The notes below the pieces were generated by a model that saw only the letters and a list, made by a program, of their open reading frames with translations, was not told the DNA's origin and did not search any database. A stretch of 64,000 bases of DNA, from contig NZ_JAYDCK010000003.1 of NCBI RefSeq assembly GCF_034555965.1, positions 930,001 to 994,000 of the forward strand. Direction: 5' to 3'. The stretch comes from Aquicoccus sp. G2-2 (lineage in GTDB: Bacteria; Pseudomonadota; Alphaproteobacteria; Rhodobacterales; Rhodobacteraceae). This document shows positions 15,001-21,800 of the stretch, piece by piece (the stretch's first letter is position 1; every line of letters starts with the position of its first letter). The position numbers and the translations under genes are program-made.

Positions 15001-18000
15001 ATGCGCGGCTCAACGGCAAGGCGCATAGCTGGGTGGTGTTCGGTGATTTTGCCGAAGACGAGCTGAACGCCAAGCTGATCGAGGCCGAAACCGAGGGCGG
15101 CCATGGGGCGGGATACGTGGTGCGCGCAGACGCAGGCGATGCGGTGGCGGTGCTGGCCCGGCAGGTGGAGCGCGATGGCGAGCCTGCGCTTCTGGTCACG
15201 CCGCCGCGCGATGTTTCGTTCGGGCTCTTCCGGGTGGCGCGCCCGAAGCTGAGCCAGATGGCGGATACCGGCGAAAAGCCGAGTGCGCTGGCGCAGGGCA
15301 CACCGGCAGAGGGCGCGGTGATGGACGTGGCGTTCCAGCTTTCCGACAGCTATGCGCTGGCGCCGGGGCTGGATACGTTCGTCGCCGTGCAACAGGGATA
15401 TTCGCAACCCGATAGCGTGGATGTGGAGATTGATACCTCGGTGCGCTTCGATCAGGTTGCGGTGCTGCGCCCGCTTGCCCGTGCCGGTACCGAGGGGGAC
15501 ATTCCGCAGATGGTCGGGCGGATACCGATTGGCTATCTCGATCAGGACGGCGTGCCGACCCCCGATCATGCCAGCGCCGGGCCCGGCGATATCGTGTTGT
15601 CGCAAGACAGTACGCTGGCCTTCGTGGCGCTGACGGCGGCCAAGGGCATTGCCGTGGTCGATACCGTTGCATGGCGGCAGATCGACGTGGACCCGGACGA
15701 CACCGAACACGTCAATTTCATTCAGCTCAACGCAGATGCGGGCATTCGCATTGGCGAGATGTTCGTTGACCGGGGTGACAATTACCTGTTCGTCACCGAC
15801 CAAAGCTCCAACAAAATCCATGTGATCGGGATCAACCCAAGTGACAGTGCCACTTATCTGATTGATTTCACCACGCTGACGCTGCCGGACAAACGCGCCA
15901 TTACCTCTGTCGCGCTGACTCAGGATTACAAGCAAATCGTGGTGGCGCAATCGGGGGCAGGGACCGGCGCGCGCCCGCAGGGGCTGGTGTCGATCTTCGA
16001 TATGCCGACGTTCTTGAGCTCAAAATCCGATACGGTGCTTAGCCCGGTGGCAAGCTTTGGTGATCCGGCCGTTGCGACCGACCAGAGCGGGCTTTTCCTG
16101 CGTGAACCACGCAGCGTGACGACGACATTCTTCACCGGAGACAGTCATCAGAAGATCGTCATACTTGAGTCTTCGCGCTCGGTCTCTGGCGCCGACTATG
16201 GCGGCCTTGTTGTCGTGCTTGATCGCAGCACGTTGGGCGAGTGGACGGTGCAGAACCGGATGAATTTCGGTTTCCCGCCGGATGCGCCGGGTATGCAGGA
16301 TGCCGCGCGCGACCCGTTCGGGGTGGCCGACCCGGTTGATATCGTGTTCTCGGAAACTGGCGAGACCGCCTTTATTCTTGGCCAGCGCCGGTTTGCCGCC
16401 GATGACGTGCTGCGCGACCCGGATTATTCGTTCACTAGCCTTGTCGGGCGTTACCGCGCCAACCCGCCGGGTAGCAACCTTGCCGTGGTCAGCAACCTCT
16501 TGAGCGCCACCAAAGAGAGCACCGGCACGGATGCGGCGCGGGTGGTTGCGGCAACGCTGGGAATCCCCGAAAGCTGGGGCAGCGCGCTTGGCCTGTCGCC
16601 GGATCACAGGTTTGTCTACATGTCGGGCGGGCGGCTTGGAAATGTGCTGGCCTATGACAGCAAGGAAATTGAACGCTTCGTCACCGACAACCCCGATGAG
16701 CGGTATTATGACTATGCGCTTGACGATCTGGGCGGCACCGAGCGGCTGGAAGACGGGGCGTTCATCCCGCGGATCGACCTGAATGAGACATTCGGCCCGC
16801 GTGCGGCGTATGGTGCTTATTATGCCGATCCTTACGGCAAACCGGCGCCCTATGTCGGCCCCGGCATCAGCCCGACGGAGAAGCCGAACCAGCCGATCCT
16901 TCTGGGTGGGCTGATTGGTGGTATGGTATCGGTGCGCAATGTTATCTCGCTTGACCCGGAGGCGGATGACAGCTTTGACGAGTTGACGATCACCCGGACC
17001 CGCAACGTGATTGACCTGCCGACATACCAGAACCTCAACAATCCGCAGCCGACTTTCGTGTTCGAGTTGGACCCGAATTCGGCGCCTGTTTCGGTGATCC
17101 TCACCTTGTCGGTCTTTGGCCCGGATGCGGGGCTTTATGTTGGTGATACGACACCGACACAGGGCACGGCGCTGAGCAATCTGGGGTATAAAGACCTTGA
17201 AGATGCCACCAGCCGGCTGGATGGCAACCGCAACCGCATCGCCACGATTTATGTCAGCGCCGATGACATCAAGAAGGCGATGGAGGAAGATGGCGGGCGT
17301 TTCAAGGTTACGTTGCCGCCCGAAACGGTGCTGACGGCCGGGCAACGCTATTTCTGGGGCGTGGAGTCGATGCTGTCGGACGACACCAAGCAGCCGGACA
17401 TAAACCGCAAATACGGGCAATTCTACGTTAATCCGGTCAAGCCGGAGACCGGCGCGGCATTTGCCGGGGTTGCTGTGCTGACCCATGGGTTGAGCCTGCC
17501 ATTCATCGGGCCGGAGGCGGACCAAACGGCGCTTTTCGAGATGGCCGTGAAGATGGCCGAGGCGACAGATGGCGCGGTGCTTTACTATGATCCACTGGAG
17601 CGCGGTGAAACCTCGTCAGGCAGCAACCGCTATGGCGCTTGGGTCAATATCACGCCGGACAAGAAGGTTGCCGATGCTAACGCGCTGATTCTGGTGCCGG
17701 ACTGGACCAACGCCACAACCATTGGCGATACCGGCTTTGCCGAGGCGGCGGCGGATGCGTTCTTTGCCGAAATTGTCGATCTTGACAACCGGGTGGGCGG
17801 GGTGCTGAGCGCGCCGCTGCACTTCATCGCCGAAGGGCGCGGCACGGCGGTCAATACGGAAATTGTTCAGCGGCTGTTGTCGCTGATCGGTGAAGACAAG
17901 CTGGGGCCGATTCAGGTCACCACGATTGATCCGCTTGCCGGGGCACAGCCGCAGCGTCAGTTCGATGTCTCCACCGTGCTTGGCTTTGTTGAGCAGACGG

Positions 18001-18875
18001 CCAAGCTCGCCTCTTACGGGTTTGCGCTTTACGCGGCGGGAAATGTCTATGCCACGATTGAATCGGGCGGGCTTAGCAGCAGCGTGACCGTCACCAACGC
18101 GTTGACCGGCATCCGCTATTACCAGAAGGCGCAGGATTTTGCCGAAACGGTCGGTAATATCAAGACGACGCTTGAGGCGCTGAAGCTTAACAAGATCGAC
18201 CTGACGGATTTTTCCGATCCAGCGACGATTGCCTGGAACGGCGTGGGGTTTGCCGACAACTATTTTCAGACCGTCGCCAAGACGTCCGGCTGGCTTTCCT
18301 TTACCACCAAGGGCACGGCGCTCAAGACTGCGAACGTCAACCTCAACCTGTCGAACCTTCCGGGGTTCATCGAGGATGACGCATTGCCGGATACGAAAAT
18401 ATTCGGTCTCGACAAAACCCAGTTCGGTATCGGGCTGGGCAATCTCAATCAGCGCGCGGTGGGTTGGTATACCGGCACGACAGCGCTTCAAAGTTACTAT
18501 TTCGACGGGTTCGGGGGGCTGAAGAGCGGTATCTGGCGTTCGCCACTTGATCGGTTTGAGGATGTCGTGACCTCTGCGGGCAACGATGGTTATCTCGAGC
18601 AATTCGGGCGAATTGCGCGTTATTATGACGATGACGAACCGGCCACGCCTGAGGCAATCGCCGACAATGCCGCCGGTTATGACAAGAACCTCAAGAGTTG
18701 GTATGTCGCGCGCGAGTTCGAGACCAACAACACCGGCGGGGAAAAGCCAATGCGCCGGTGCGCAATAACAAGGAGGCCGCCGAGGACACGCGCGCGTGGG
18801 AAGGGGTTGGCACCGGCTGGTTCTATTCCTCGCTGGGCGGCGGGGCCGGGCGGCAGGACCGGATCGGCACGGTAG
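1..18875 (+). CDS. Giant multidomain surface/secreted protein, segment 1 (5' end outside window)
   Basis: The reading frame is open from the left edge, so the N-terminus and any signal sequence lie upstream. In order, this segment shows: twelve CARDB-type Ig repeats (about 50-4740); an IPT-like stretch (about 5060-5330); a planctomycete/proteobacterial giant-protein type region with a 'DFDLGLSHATSF' motif (about 6350); an NHL-like propeller with repeated 'APDG.LWAT' units (about 7570-8270); an SbsA/Big-like domain (about 8280-8590); nine putative-Ig/cadherin-like repeats (about 8930-11560); an RHS-like stretch (about 12160-12830); a dockerin-like double EF-hand loop (about 13210-13350); Big2-like sequence; a YVTN-like propeller (about 15590-16700); and a degenerate alpha/beta-hydrolase module (about 17460-17950). 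Coherent sequence stops near 18745, where it resumes in the -1 frame; the last ~40 residues of this frame are out-of-frame noise. Likely role is adhesion or matrix formation at the cell surface. Function is inferred from domains only. Confidence 0.9.
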   Translation, partial: NSRTALEPLTISARPTADLAVTQITGPARAAPGTAVTVGWSVANEGEAEARAPFYDQVYLTQSGGLSGARYLGYVSRNAPLAAGSSYDAELEFTMPELADGTWAFLVVSDAGGQVYEQGREANNTLLDDVPLGLDTPDLQITNVSAPESARSGDLITLAWTVENAGGGVAANDRVDRVYLSRDGVVDAGDVVLVERAAGLLEVGGTQSIEVDVELPLAADGAYQLLYVSDARDEVAEKTGEDNNLSARAFTVDIAPYADLAVSDVTAPSLTVADPATIIVGWTVSNLRDERGKETGWEDQIYASRDSILGDGDDFLLGSFEHHGALDGGQSYRRSEAIDLPAGFSDRLIVYVVADYGGEVFENGATANNRAATPGPVDVTHAPYADLEVSSIAADATAQSGTALTLQWVVENDGIGLTNSAQWNDRIILARNPDGSGVVASQTYTHLGALAVGETYQRSGTITVPNGLEGTFYVRVETGGPYEFVHDDNNASALREVSVTLAPSPDLQVVDIATLETASEGAEIDIAWRVVNAGEAAAEGRWNDRVMLVPIDASMPVIQLGSFVTERSLAAGGSYQRTERVLLPARTEGAYRLSIVTNYGSGIYEHGAAADNNTGIDDRPVTIALNPRANLAVASIIVAPTVSAGGGVQATFEIVNQGSIAATGTWQDSVYLSLDDKLSSDDILISRASNPTALANGERYSVTSDIGTVPLRWAGDAYVLVSTDSNSRVDEYPFEGDNVSAQRFTVEGLPRPDLVTSEVVAPSQAVYGSEIEVRYRVTNMGVGATLDETWRDTIWITRDARRPNTAAFADVDGADFLKGNSARLLGTVTHSGYLAVGDSYDMVVRVSIPQDLPSGKYYITPWSDSYDAVLEDTLAININPDDPSEIDNNNYKGRAIDILGYEPVRPDLVVSDVSSIAPVLAGTDTLDVSWTVSNDGLIGSDGGWVDRVYLSDKPEWGAAGATLWTLGDVRREAGLAAGETYRATAQFDLPPTAAGQYVHVITDASVHGRQAVVEENEDNNVASGSADVRAELADLRVISVSASTDNRSGEVATVSWTVENVGAAVWDGSEYWQDSIWISRDKTFIRNRATHLASVIHSNADGLSAGGLYSETAEVTIPAGYDGVYYLHVATDTGYYSKLPQSESMAGSAEMVRAGYTRSAAESGDDPTGNFGRGVTQVLYQEPDLVVSDLVLPTGGKSGESLSLVYTVTNSGNRATREGRWNDRVYLSRDGSLDSQDYLLGSFMRDGALGIGESYMTQAIVDLPLGIEGDFHVIVETDSRFREGNVYQGSTVRSGLRGLGTTSDEVPEFQGEGNNRTSGQVTVEAGPISDLEITGLSIPQRAVTGQPFTLSYDVSNTGLRDSGSGWRDLIYLSRDETLDPRRDFYLGFVDQTDPLGAGESRDSSASVKLPKGLSGSYYVFILSDRTSNSQPFGAVFEGSGATEENIKSSAQPLLIEQNPPSDLVISDLSVSGGETQGADITVGWTITNASALADAEGEWSDAVYLSRDGAWDIEDIFLGRFTHDGGLAQGESYAGSLTTRLPVVADGAWRVILRGDARNDVPEGAGEANNELAAENALSLTSPLITLNEPSEFNVTEPGEYVFRLNVPAGETLRVRLAGGDPLALREVFVRAGNLPTQALFDAATTTPFGAEQVAVVSSTEPGEYFIRLRIDPGETPSATPYRLIADLMAFQITRVTPDEGGSARFVTMTIDGAGIKDGAIAKLSRPGFAEYLPVSVKRIDATKMIAIFDLEGAPHGLYDVIVINADGEQAIEPYRYLVEDKLPTDVSVGLSGPRVVPAGQAGQYAVVLDSLTNVDTPYVHFTFGAPEMGSSDMAYGLPYLSFATNLGGGSDAATDGLGLSGAQAEVNLAGELLAPGYAVDLAAEGTAQLNFAVQTYPGLQALIERDFDKLRAALYDRDPALAESDALGGGISDLEAVDPLLYEIMTDPGFKVVDGDLPWYLPFQFNVMAAATPMTRAEFIAAQKADAETLRQAVLADAAAAPALQTLAADADGWTDGFLKALMDAGLLREEADAPPVFEQARVASLVATLAQGLVLGPAGDEIRSSGDLAQFYAQIRAWYGSSTTGEAAPVARYDLRAPPRGVPFDVPVPKLPEAADFDLGLSHATSFTAFNIYAPWVGDDAVNLPDFGSDATTSELVPLDLERLTEIEAAQGAAYLRGPAVATGGEWVPGGAALPHEIGFSLDSEAPQPTRELRIVTKLDPALDARSFRLGGLRLGDLEIKVPAGRAVYQTDIDLSASRGFVLRASAGIDVASGIATWRLQAIDPATGEVLEGSGPDGLLRAGEKGQVFYSVYPADDADDGATVVANATIVSDAAAPQETGDFTYRLDLSGPETSVTVTPVAGTNDIRVDWSVTDAGAGVATSTLYVSKDGGAFEVVASGLSERSYVWQGEAGVEAAFLVLSTDRAGNRETAPMGVADQAAKPDFGVADDVAQTVKATPLAPAVAIALDPANALFIAALDAVPSAASAARPSVYSQVIAPFSLEAFAGYEAGGQGAVGVLAVAELADGAVLYSGGPDRAWLYKVDDTGAGSGQPLARLDAPIYDLAQAPDGRLWATTGGGALLELDPETGAILNRYGAAIGQSVAVDGAGQIYVSTNDGIARFDPESETFTSFASGRVGDLAIAPDGTLWATGWPERGSIIRYAGDGTPTLIAQTGAPVDSLTFGRAGSEFDGLAIATSVGEGGASRLFAVDLASFDVVSIAAGATRGEGITTLADGRILLAHSSGLDTLRPLRTPTIVATSVQDGATFSTPIATFSVQFDDDMATDGAGSVLDPINFALVDQNGAIRPLTALSWDAATRTVTAQFESLPLGIYAFNILDTVQSSRGQSLGETTSVEFTRLSDVTADVQISFRDTRYDRETGIVTYAVTVKNIGLKPLKGPIRLTLDPADPDGSGTPLVGEESGDIWLVDLSKEIGPDNMLAPGESTEALAVSLLLSNEQRAIFRHGVRMLPGVNAVPVFGDSGPATAQVGEVYSFQPVAVDIDSAQLGYTLVSGPQGMQVDAETGALSWTPDENTPGRVDVALRVYDGQGAFDELSWQITVEGVNHAPALEAPAARIEITEGELLQLPYLFDDEDFDAVALFADNLPPGAYVDHVTHDLVWRPQPGQAGQYLGVVIGASDGALATRRSFDLVVTPGVFAPIVATPVAETLREGDPLRVQIRAEDADGAALTYTSPLLPADAHLDPVSGVFEWTPRFTQAGQYAIPIDVSNGDAVSRVMLNVEVENANGAPELDGFDNWVITEGQRLVFRTTGFDPDNPAYVLPERAEDGALLDYTGSMRKSLSYAVEGLPDGATFDADTGTFNWLSDYASAGLYHVRLIATDDGDGTGTPLSSEIEISIRVEDFNRPPVLSDLANITAEGGEVVRIPLSSLDPDGGALSVRATATRAAGADQIDLDPTPIALDGSSGFGRVVQTADGLVLEITPGDRDRGDWRIDLVVQDDGNGNPEGALGDEGSFILTVEGANLAPTLARVAGLVGVVGEELSFTFEATDPERGGLSFEMAGLPDGAVLDTAVPGKATLRFTPTAAGDHTLTLSVRDGGNGDPGARLSDTMSVPVVVRSDNAAPLMQPLGPLAVAELETLDVTVSASDPDGDPLTYAATGLPDGAVLDPLTGRLSFTPGVFQAGVYEGITIRATDGSASDTITTTLTVTNTNRPPALLPIAPQTALEGQAFSFRLLASDIDGDPVVFAVAEALPRGTTLDPRTGVITWTPGFDQAGLHTLKIAARDPEGAESIASVAVNVLNQNRAPELALETRTVVLGETLDVILPVSDPDADDTLMLAIANLPANASFEGSTGRLRFTPDAGDLGDLVLRISAEDGHTSVAANMLIKVTRQPILPTAVLDVTPGFPARPGQTITLSATGDGVVPIASMRLTVEGEELPLDALGRAQFVAEAPGKLHAVLEVTDRDGRIGTVARDVVIRLAGDVSAPVVTLDLPEGPLGAETALRGSVADQSLAHWALSLVHRDGTVRELATGESSQDGVLAQLGAGDVPSGHYILRLEASDLNGLKSIVEKEIEVLPGTSDPTLGLSEAVVTLSGINIPLTRVYQPERAGEALDFGQGWAAPWLDAQLDAGAAGALGAALKAGQRIHLTAPDGQRVVFTATLETTEISGFHQARLGFTADQPGYALSFDGPLLTEADGAVYSARSGLPYSPFAPGAPVTLSLTQPDGMTWEMDGGGSITGVRQGAAHVLIADSGLIGSDGGQVTLLRNAMGAIAGLTLPDGEKRLLLYDDFGRLSFVGGPGQAVPDLYGYDENGLSIAEGRLAGVWQEGASGPLNHSFGGIVENSDWSVTLGAGQSRTASFMLRESELESAGGRVLISVRMSAPGGNLRLDGEAPVSLKTGSDGAQTAIFAVQSAGLHLLVLEADSAVTLNLNLTATGDLDGDGDVSSADRAAYEAAARDIDGDGAINATDRALLLQNYGLRANRAPVLTPVAQKTYADLAIAVSLAEMAGDPEGDPVFFEVIDAPGATATISADGATLLVTPEAGRTAPVHVKLRASDGYRASGVADLNIEISAAALTGITLENRAPLLSDGEWTDFAITGEFADGGTAALPEGYVTVSFDDPSIARLVGNRLQGRSDGYSVMEIARGAIHAATVVRVGALSPYDQALIGGFGSDIYPDAVEITPGADRQLLLFDHRDENVVNTRMDEVKSFVLNGDIARVTADGRVVGLAPGRTELTVIYRASEITIPVNVMTPVVGDAVPVGAAGGVVQNADGYQVAIAEGALPRDTEVTITTLGADEIGVPLLRPEDGFTFGAAFNLETGNAPQRIPAQFAIPTGLAEGARVIFYRITDFVTEDGVVKGYQEVESGVVGAGGIARTMSPPHGGVKNDGPLVIMEIATDFVQKTVDASVKQLAPSDRIQATATAQAIGGSVIPVGALSAGAKMVLTLPRAYTAIKADLVNSETLKIISSKTLQIAADLPNVVVNLFGSLLTALQDAAYPLIESAEVIQLSTDATAVTKAQIEIKGLTLTPDARLNGKAHSWVVFGDFAEDELNAKLIEAETEGGHGAGYVVRADAGDAVAVLARQVERDGEPALLVTPPRDVSFGLFRVARPKLSQMADTGEKPSALAQGTPAEGAVMDVAFQLSDSYALAPGLDTFVAVQQGYSQPDSVDVEIDTSVRFDQVAVLRPLARAGTEGDIPQMVGRIPIGYLDQDGVPTPDHASAGPGDIVLSQDSTLAFVALTAAKGIAVVDTVAWRQIDVDPDDTEHVNFIQLNADAGIRIGEMFVDRGDNYLFVTDQSSNKIHVIGINPSDSATYLIDFTTLTLPDKRAITSVALTQDYKQIVVAQSGAGTGARPQGLVSIFDMPTFLSSKSDTVLSPVASFGDPAVATDQSGLFLREPRSVTTTFFTGDSHQKIVILESSRSVSGADYGGLVVVLDRSTLGEWTVQNRMNFGFPPDAPGMQDAARDPFGVADPVDIVFSETGETAFILGQRRFAADDVLRDPDYSFTSLVGRYRANPPGSNLAVVSNLLSATKESTGTDAARVVAATLGIPESWGSALGLSPDHRFVYMSGGRLGNVLAYDSKEIERFVTDNPDERYYDYALDDLGGTERLEDGAFIPRIDLNETFGPRAAYGAYYADPYGKPAPYVGPGISPTEKPNQPILLGGLIGGMVSVRNVISLDPEADDSFDELTITRTRNVIDLPTYQNLNNPQPTFVFELDPNSAPVSVILTLSVFGPDAGLYVGDTTPTQGTALSNLGYKDLEDATSRLDGNRNRIATIYVSADDIKKAMEEDGGRFKVTLPPETVLTAGQRYFWGVESMLSDDTKQPDINRKYGQFYVNPVKPETGAAFAGVAVLTHGLSLPFIGPEADQTALFEMAVKMAEATDGAVLYYDPLERGETSSGSNRYGAWVNITPDKKVADANALILVPDWTNATTIGDTGFAEAAADAFFAEIVDLDNRVGGVLSAPLHFIAEGRGTAVNTEIVQRLLSLIGEDKLGPIQVTTIDPLAGAQPQRQFDVSTVLGFVEQTAKLASYGFALYAAGNVYATIESGGLSSSVTVTNALTGIRYYQKAQDFAETVGNIKTTLEALKLNKIDLTDFSDPATIAWNGVGFADNYFQTVAKTSGWLSFTTKGTALKTANVNLNLSNLPGFIEDDALPDTKIFGLDKTQFGIGLGNLNQRAVGWYTGTTALQSYYFDGFGGLKSGIWRSPLDRFEDVVTSAGNDGYLEQFGRIARYYDDDEPATPEAIADNAAGYDKNLKSWYVAREFETNNTGGEKPMRRCAITRRPPRTRARGKGLAPAGSIPRWAAGPGGRTGSAR
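50..4740 (+). repeat. Array of twelve CARDB-type Ig-like repeats
   Basis: Twelve tandem protein repeats of roughly 115-155 residues. Each opens with a short 'xxDL.V..' strand (encoded near 52, 414, 775, 1156, 1516, 1888, 2255, 2719, 3099, 3549, 3988 and 4384). Each continues with a 'V.W.V.N.G' strand and a conserved 'W.D.VYLSRD' segment, and closes on 'E...NN'. These are hallmarks of CARDB (cell adhesion related domain found in bacteria). The repeats are diverged at the nucleotide level, so this is an old domain array rather than a recent DNA amplification. Confidence 0.85.
8930..11565 (+). repeat. Array of nine putative-Ig (He_PIG)/cadherin-like repeats
   Basis: Nine repeats of about 90-110 residues. 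Each starts with an 'N.AP.L' or 'NRPP.L' linker. Core motifs are 'V.A.D.DGD.L.Y...GLP.GA..D..TG...WTP', closing with a 'V.DG' strand. This is the usual look of He_PIG/cadherin-like bacterial surface repeats, whose Asp-rich linkers often bind calcium. Confidence 0.8.
13210..13356 (+). other. Dockerin-like EF-hand pair inside the giant protein
   Basis: The encoded sequence has 'GDLDGDGDVSSADRAAYEAA' and then 'DIDGDGAINATDRALLLQNYG'-like halves. These are two calcium-loop plus helix units spaced like a type I dockerin. It sits between an RHS-like stretch and another cadherin-like repeat. In non-cellulosomal bacteria such modules usually act as calcium-stabilised structural units. Binding to a cohesin is not shown. 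Confidence 0.7.
17450..17960 (+). other. Degenerate alpha/beta-hydrolase module inside the giant protein
   Basis: A 'VAVLTHGLSLPF' strand resembles the oxyanion-region HG motif. About 110 residues later comes 'LHFIAEGRGTAVNTEI', at the place where hydrolases have a G-x-S-x-G nucleophile elbow (compare 'GHSRGT' in related modules). Here the elbow reads A-E-G-R-G (codons 17829-17843), so the serine position is glycine. The module is probably non-catalytic. Family assignment rests on these two motifs only. Confidence 0.5.
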
Positions 18876-21800
18876 ATCGCAAGAAATTCGACCCCAAGAC
18901 CTATAACAACTCGGCCAAGGACGGCAAAGGCACGGCAATTGCGAGCGTGTTCAACGGCGATTTTCAGGCCTCTGAGAAGCCGCTTTACGGGCGGATGCCA
19001 ATTCCTGCGCGCAGCACCTTCGAGACGCCGGGCTGGTCCTTGCAGGGCGGCAACAGCTATCGCGTGATCGGCGCGCTTCCCGGCTCCGGCATTTCCGGCA
19101 CGCAGGGGCTTTTCTTCCTGCCCGAGAACGCGCTTGGCTGGGAGATAGATCTTAGCCGGGTTATCAAACCCGAGAATGTTACGGCCTCAGCGTGGAAGAT
19201 TTTCAAAGACCAGCTCGACGGGTTGATGGCCAAGCTGCGCAGCTCGTTTGATGGGGTTGTCAACAAGCCGCCCGCATCGGACAAAGAGACCGATTACGTG
19301 AGCGCGCTATTGAATTTCGTTGCCAATGCGGCGTTGAAAGGAATTGATCAGGCGCTCACCTACACCTTCGACGACGACTTCTTCAAAACGCTTGGCGATG
19401 TGTTCGACAAGTTCGAGGAAGACGCCCTGCGCGCTGATCTGGCGTCCAAGGGGCTTGCGTATCTAAGCCCATCGGAAACACCGGAGGCACCCAAGAGCAA
19501 GTTCGGCGGGCTGGCGGATGCTGCGCTTGCGAAGCTCAAGGAAAAGCTGCCTGATATTCTGGCCTTTGTGCAAAAAAGCATGATCAACTGGCACTACAAG
19601 CTTGGCGCGGGGGCAGAGCTTGTTCACAACACCATGTATTTCAATGAAAAAAGCGACCAGATCGGGGTGGATGTTACGTGGGATGATCGGGTTGCAGGTG
19701 GCGATTCAAAGCTTGCGCTTTTCGCCTATATCGACGGGAGTTATATTGAACTGACGCCGGTTAATTCGGCGCAGGTGCGCAATGATACGGTGCCGGTCAA
19801 GCCGGTGAAACGCCAGTTTTTTGAAATCCCCGAAGAGGTGCAGGGTAAAGCCGGGCAGTTGGTGATCCGCAACGTCACCGATGCCGGTGCCACAGGTTCG
19901 CTTGCGCGGATCGACAATATCGGCTTCCGCCAGACGTTGAAGATTACTGATTCCGATCTCGGGGCGGCGGCCGGTGCGAGCGATCTGACCATCCTGTTTA
20001 CCGATACCGATCAGGAGATTACCGATGGCGATGGCCGCGAGGCCTTGAAGGTGAGCCAGATGGAGGGGCTGGGCATTGATCGCCATCAGTTCACTTTCGA
20101 GAACCTCTCGGACAGGGGAATGGATGTGACGCTGACGCTCGATCCGTCAGAGTTTCTGACCCTCGACGCGCTGCCCGATGCTTGGCGGCTGGCCAATGCG
20201 CCAAGCGGCGTGACCGGTTTCCCGGTTTCGCTGCATGATGGCAGCACGAGCATTCAGCTTAAAACCAACCTGCGCGCCGGAGAGAGCCAGAGCCTGACGC
20301 TCACCGCCAGCCTGAGCAATGATTTCCTTGAAGATGTGGCGGGTGATGCAGGGGCGATGCTTCTGGGCACAAAGATGCTGATCCACTATGTCGATGACGC
20401 CCCGAGCACCAAGCCGGGGGTCACGCGGATTGATGAAACCCGCACCGCTGCAATTCTTTATCTGGCCGATATGGGCGATGACGCGGCGAATGACGGCATT
20501 CTTCGGCTGGCCGATACCGCCGATGGTCAGACCCGCACGCTTAGGATTGTCAAACGGCTGGGGGGGCTTGAGGATGTTGACCTTTCGCTGGCGGGCGACA
20601 GCGGGAAATGGTTCACCGGAAGCGACAGTGCGGGCGCATATGAGATCGGTTTTGCGCCGGAAGGGGTGGGCGACAAGCCGGGCGGGGCTGATCCGCGTTT
20701 TCCTGACGCCAGCGAGTTGGTCATCACACGGGCGGGCGAGCGGCTGGGCAGTTTCGCGGTCGAGGCGGCGGCGACCAAGAAGCAGGTCGTGGGCATCAGT
20801 GCCGACAAACTGCAAGCGGAGATCAAGACGCAGCTTGCTGCGCTGCGCGCGCGCGAAGTGGCCGACGGGGTTTCCGAGGAAGACAGCTTTGCGCTGCGTT
20901 TCAATGGGTTGACCGATGCCGATTGGCGCAAGGTCGTGGCCGGGATCAAGGCACATCTGAATGCGGTTCTGGCCGCCGGGCAGGACGCGGTGAGCGTCAC
21001 CACCGGGGCAGGGGATTTCCAACTGGTCTTCAAACCCGGCGCGCAGGGAGGGGCGGCGATCCTGGTGCCGGTGGACAACGCGGAAAAGGCGCGCAACGAG
21101 GGTGCCGCCGCCGCGCAAGAAAGTGCCAAGGCGCAGGTCGCCAAGGCCGAGACGTTGCAAGCGAAAAAGCAGCGTGTCAGCGAAGAACTGAACAAGGTTT
21201 ACGTCGCGGATGCGCAGGTTCAGACGCAGTATCAAGATTATGCCGACGCGCTGAAGGATGTGGCGCAAACCACGCTTCCGGAGTTCGATGCCCTGCTGGA
21301 CGAAGGGCGTGCGACGTTCACCAATGCGGCGACGGTTTACGACGCGCTTGATGGCGAGGCAGACGCGCAAGCGGCCCTGATGAGCGATTTTGCCGCCTCT
21401 GCCGGGCAAACGCAAACCCTGCTTGATGACTTTGGCGCTGTGTCGGCGGATGTAATGGCGGAGCTTGCGGGGCTATTCGACGGCGTGACGCTCGATACTG
21501 ATCCGCAAAAGGCGCTGCAGGCCAATATCGTCGCGTTGCAAGGCGATCTTGCCAGTGCATTGGGCAAGTTTGGCCAGTCGATCCGCGGGCTTGGGCTGAG
21601 CGCGTCACCGGCATTGGGTGGCAGCGGCGCAACGCCTTCGGGGGGCAGCGGGTTGGCCGGGGTATTGGGCAACATTCTGGAGTCTGTGCGCGGGCCGCAG
21701 CTTAGCTTTGCCGGATTGGGCCAGAGCCTCACGGATCAGCTTGGCGGCGCGCAGGTTGCAAGCGTGCTTGGCGAGATTTCGCAGACCGCTTTTTCCTCGG

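Noticed and set aside
18738-18752. Programmed -1 frameshift in the giant gene
   Set aside because: The in-phase heptamer is G GAA AAG, which does not fit X XXY YYZ at the P-site codon. A missing A is simpler.
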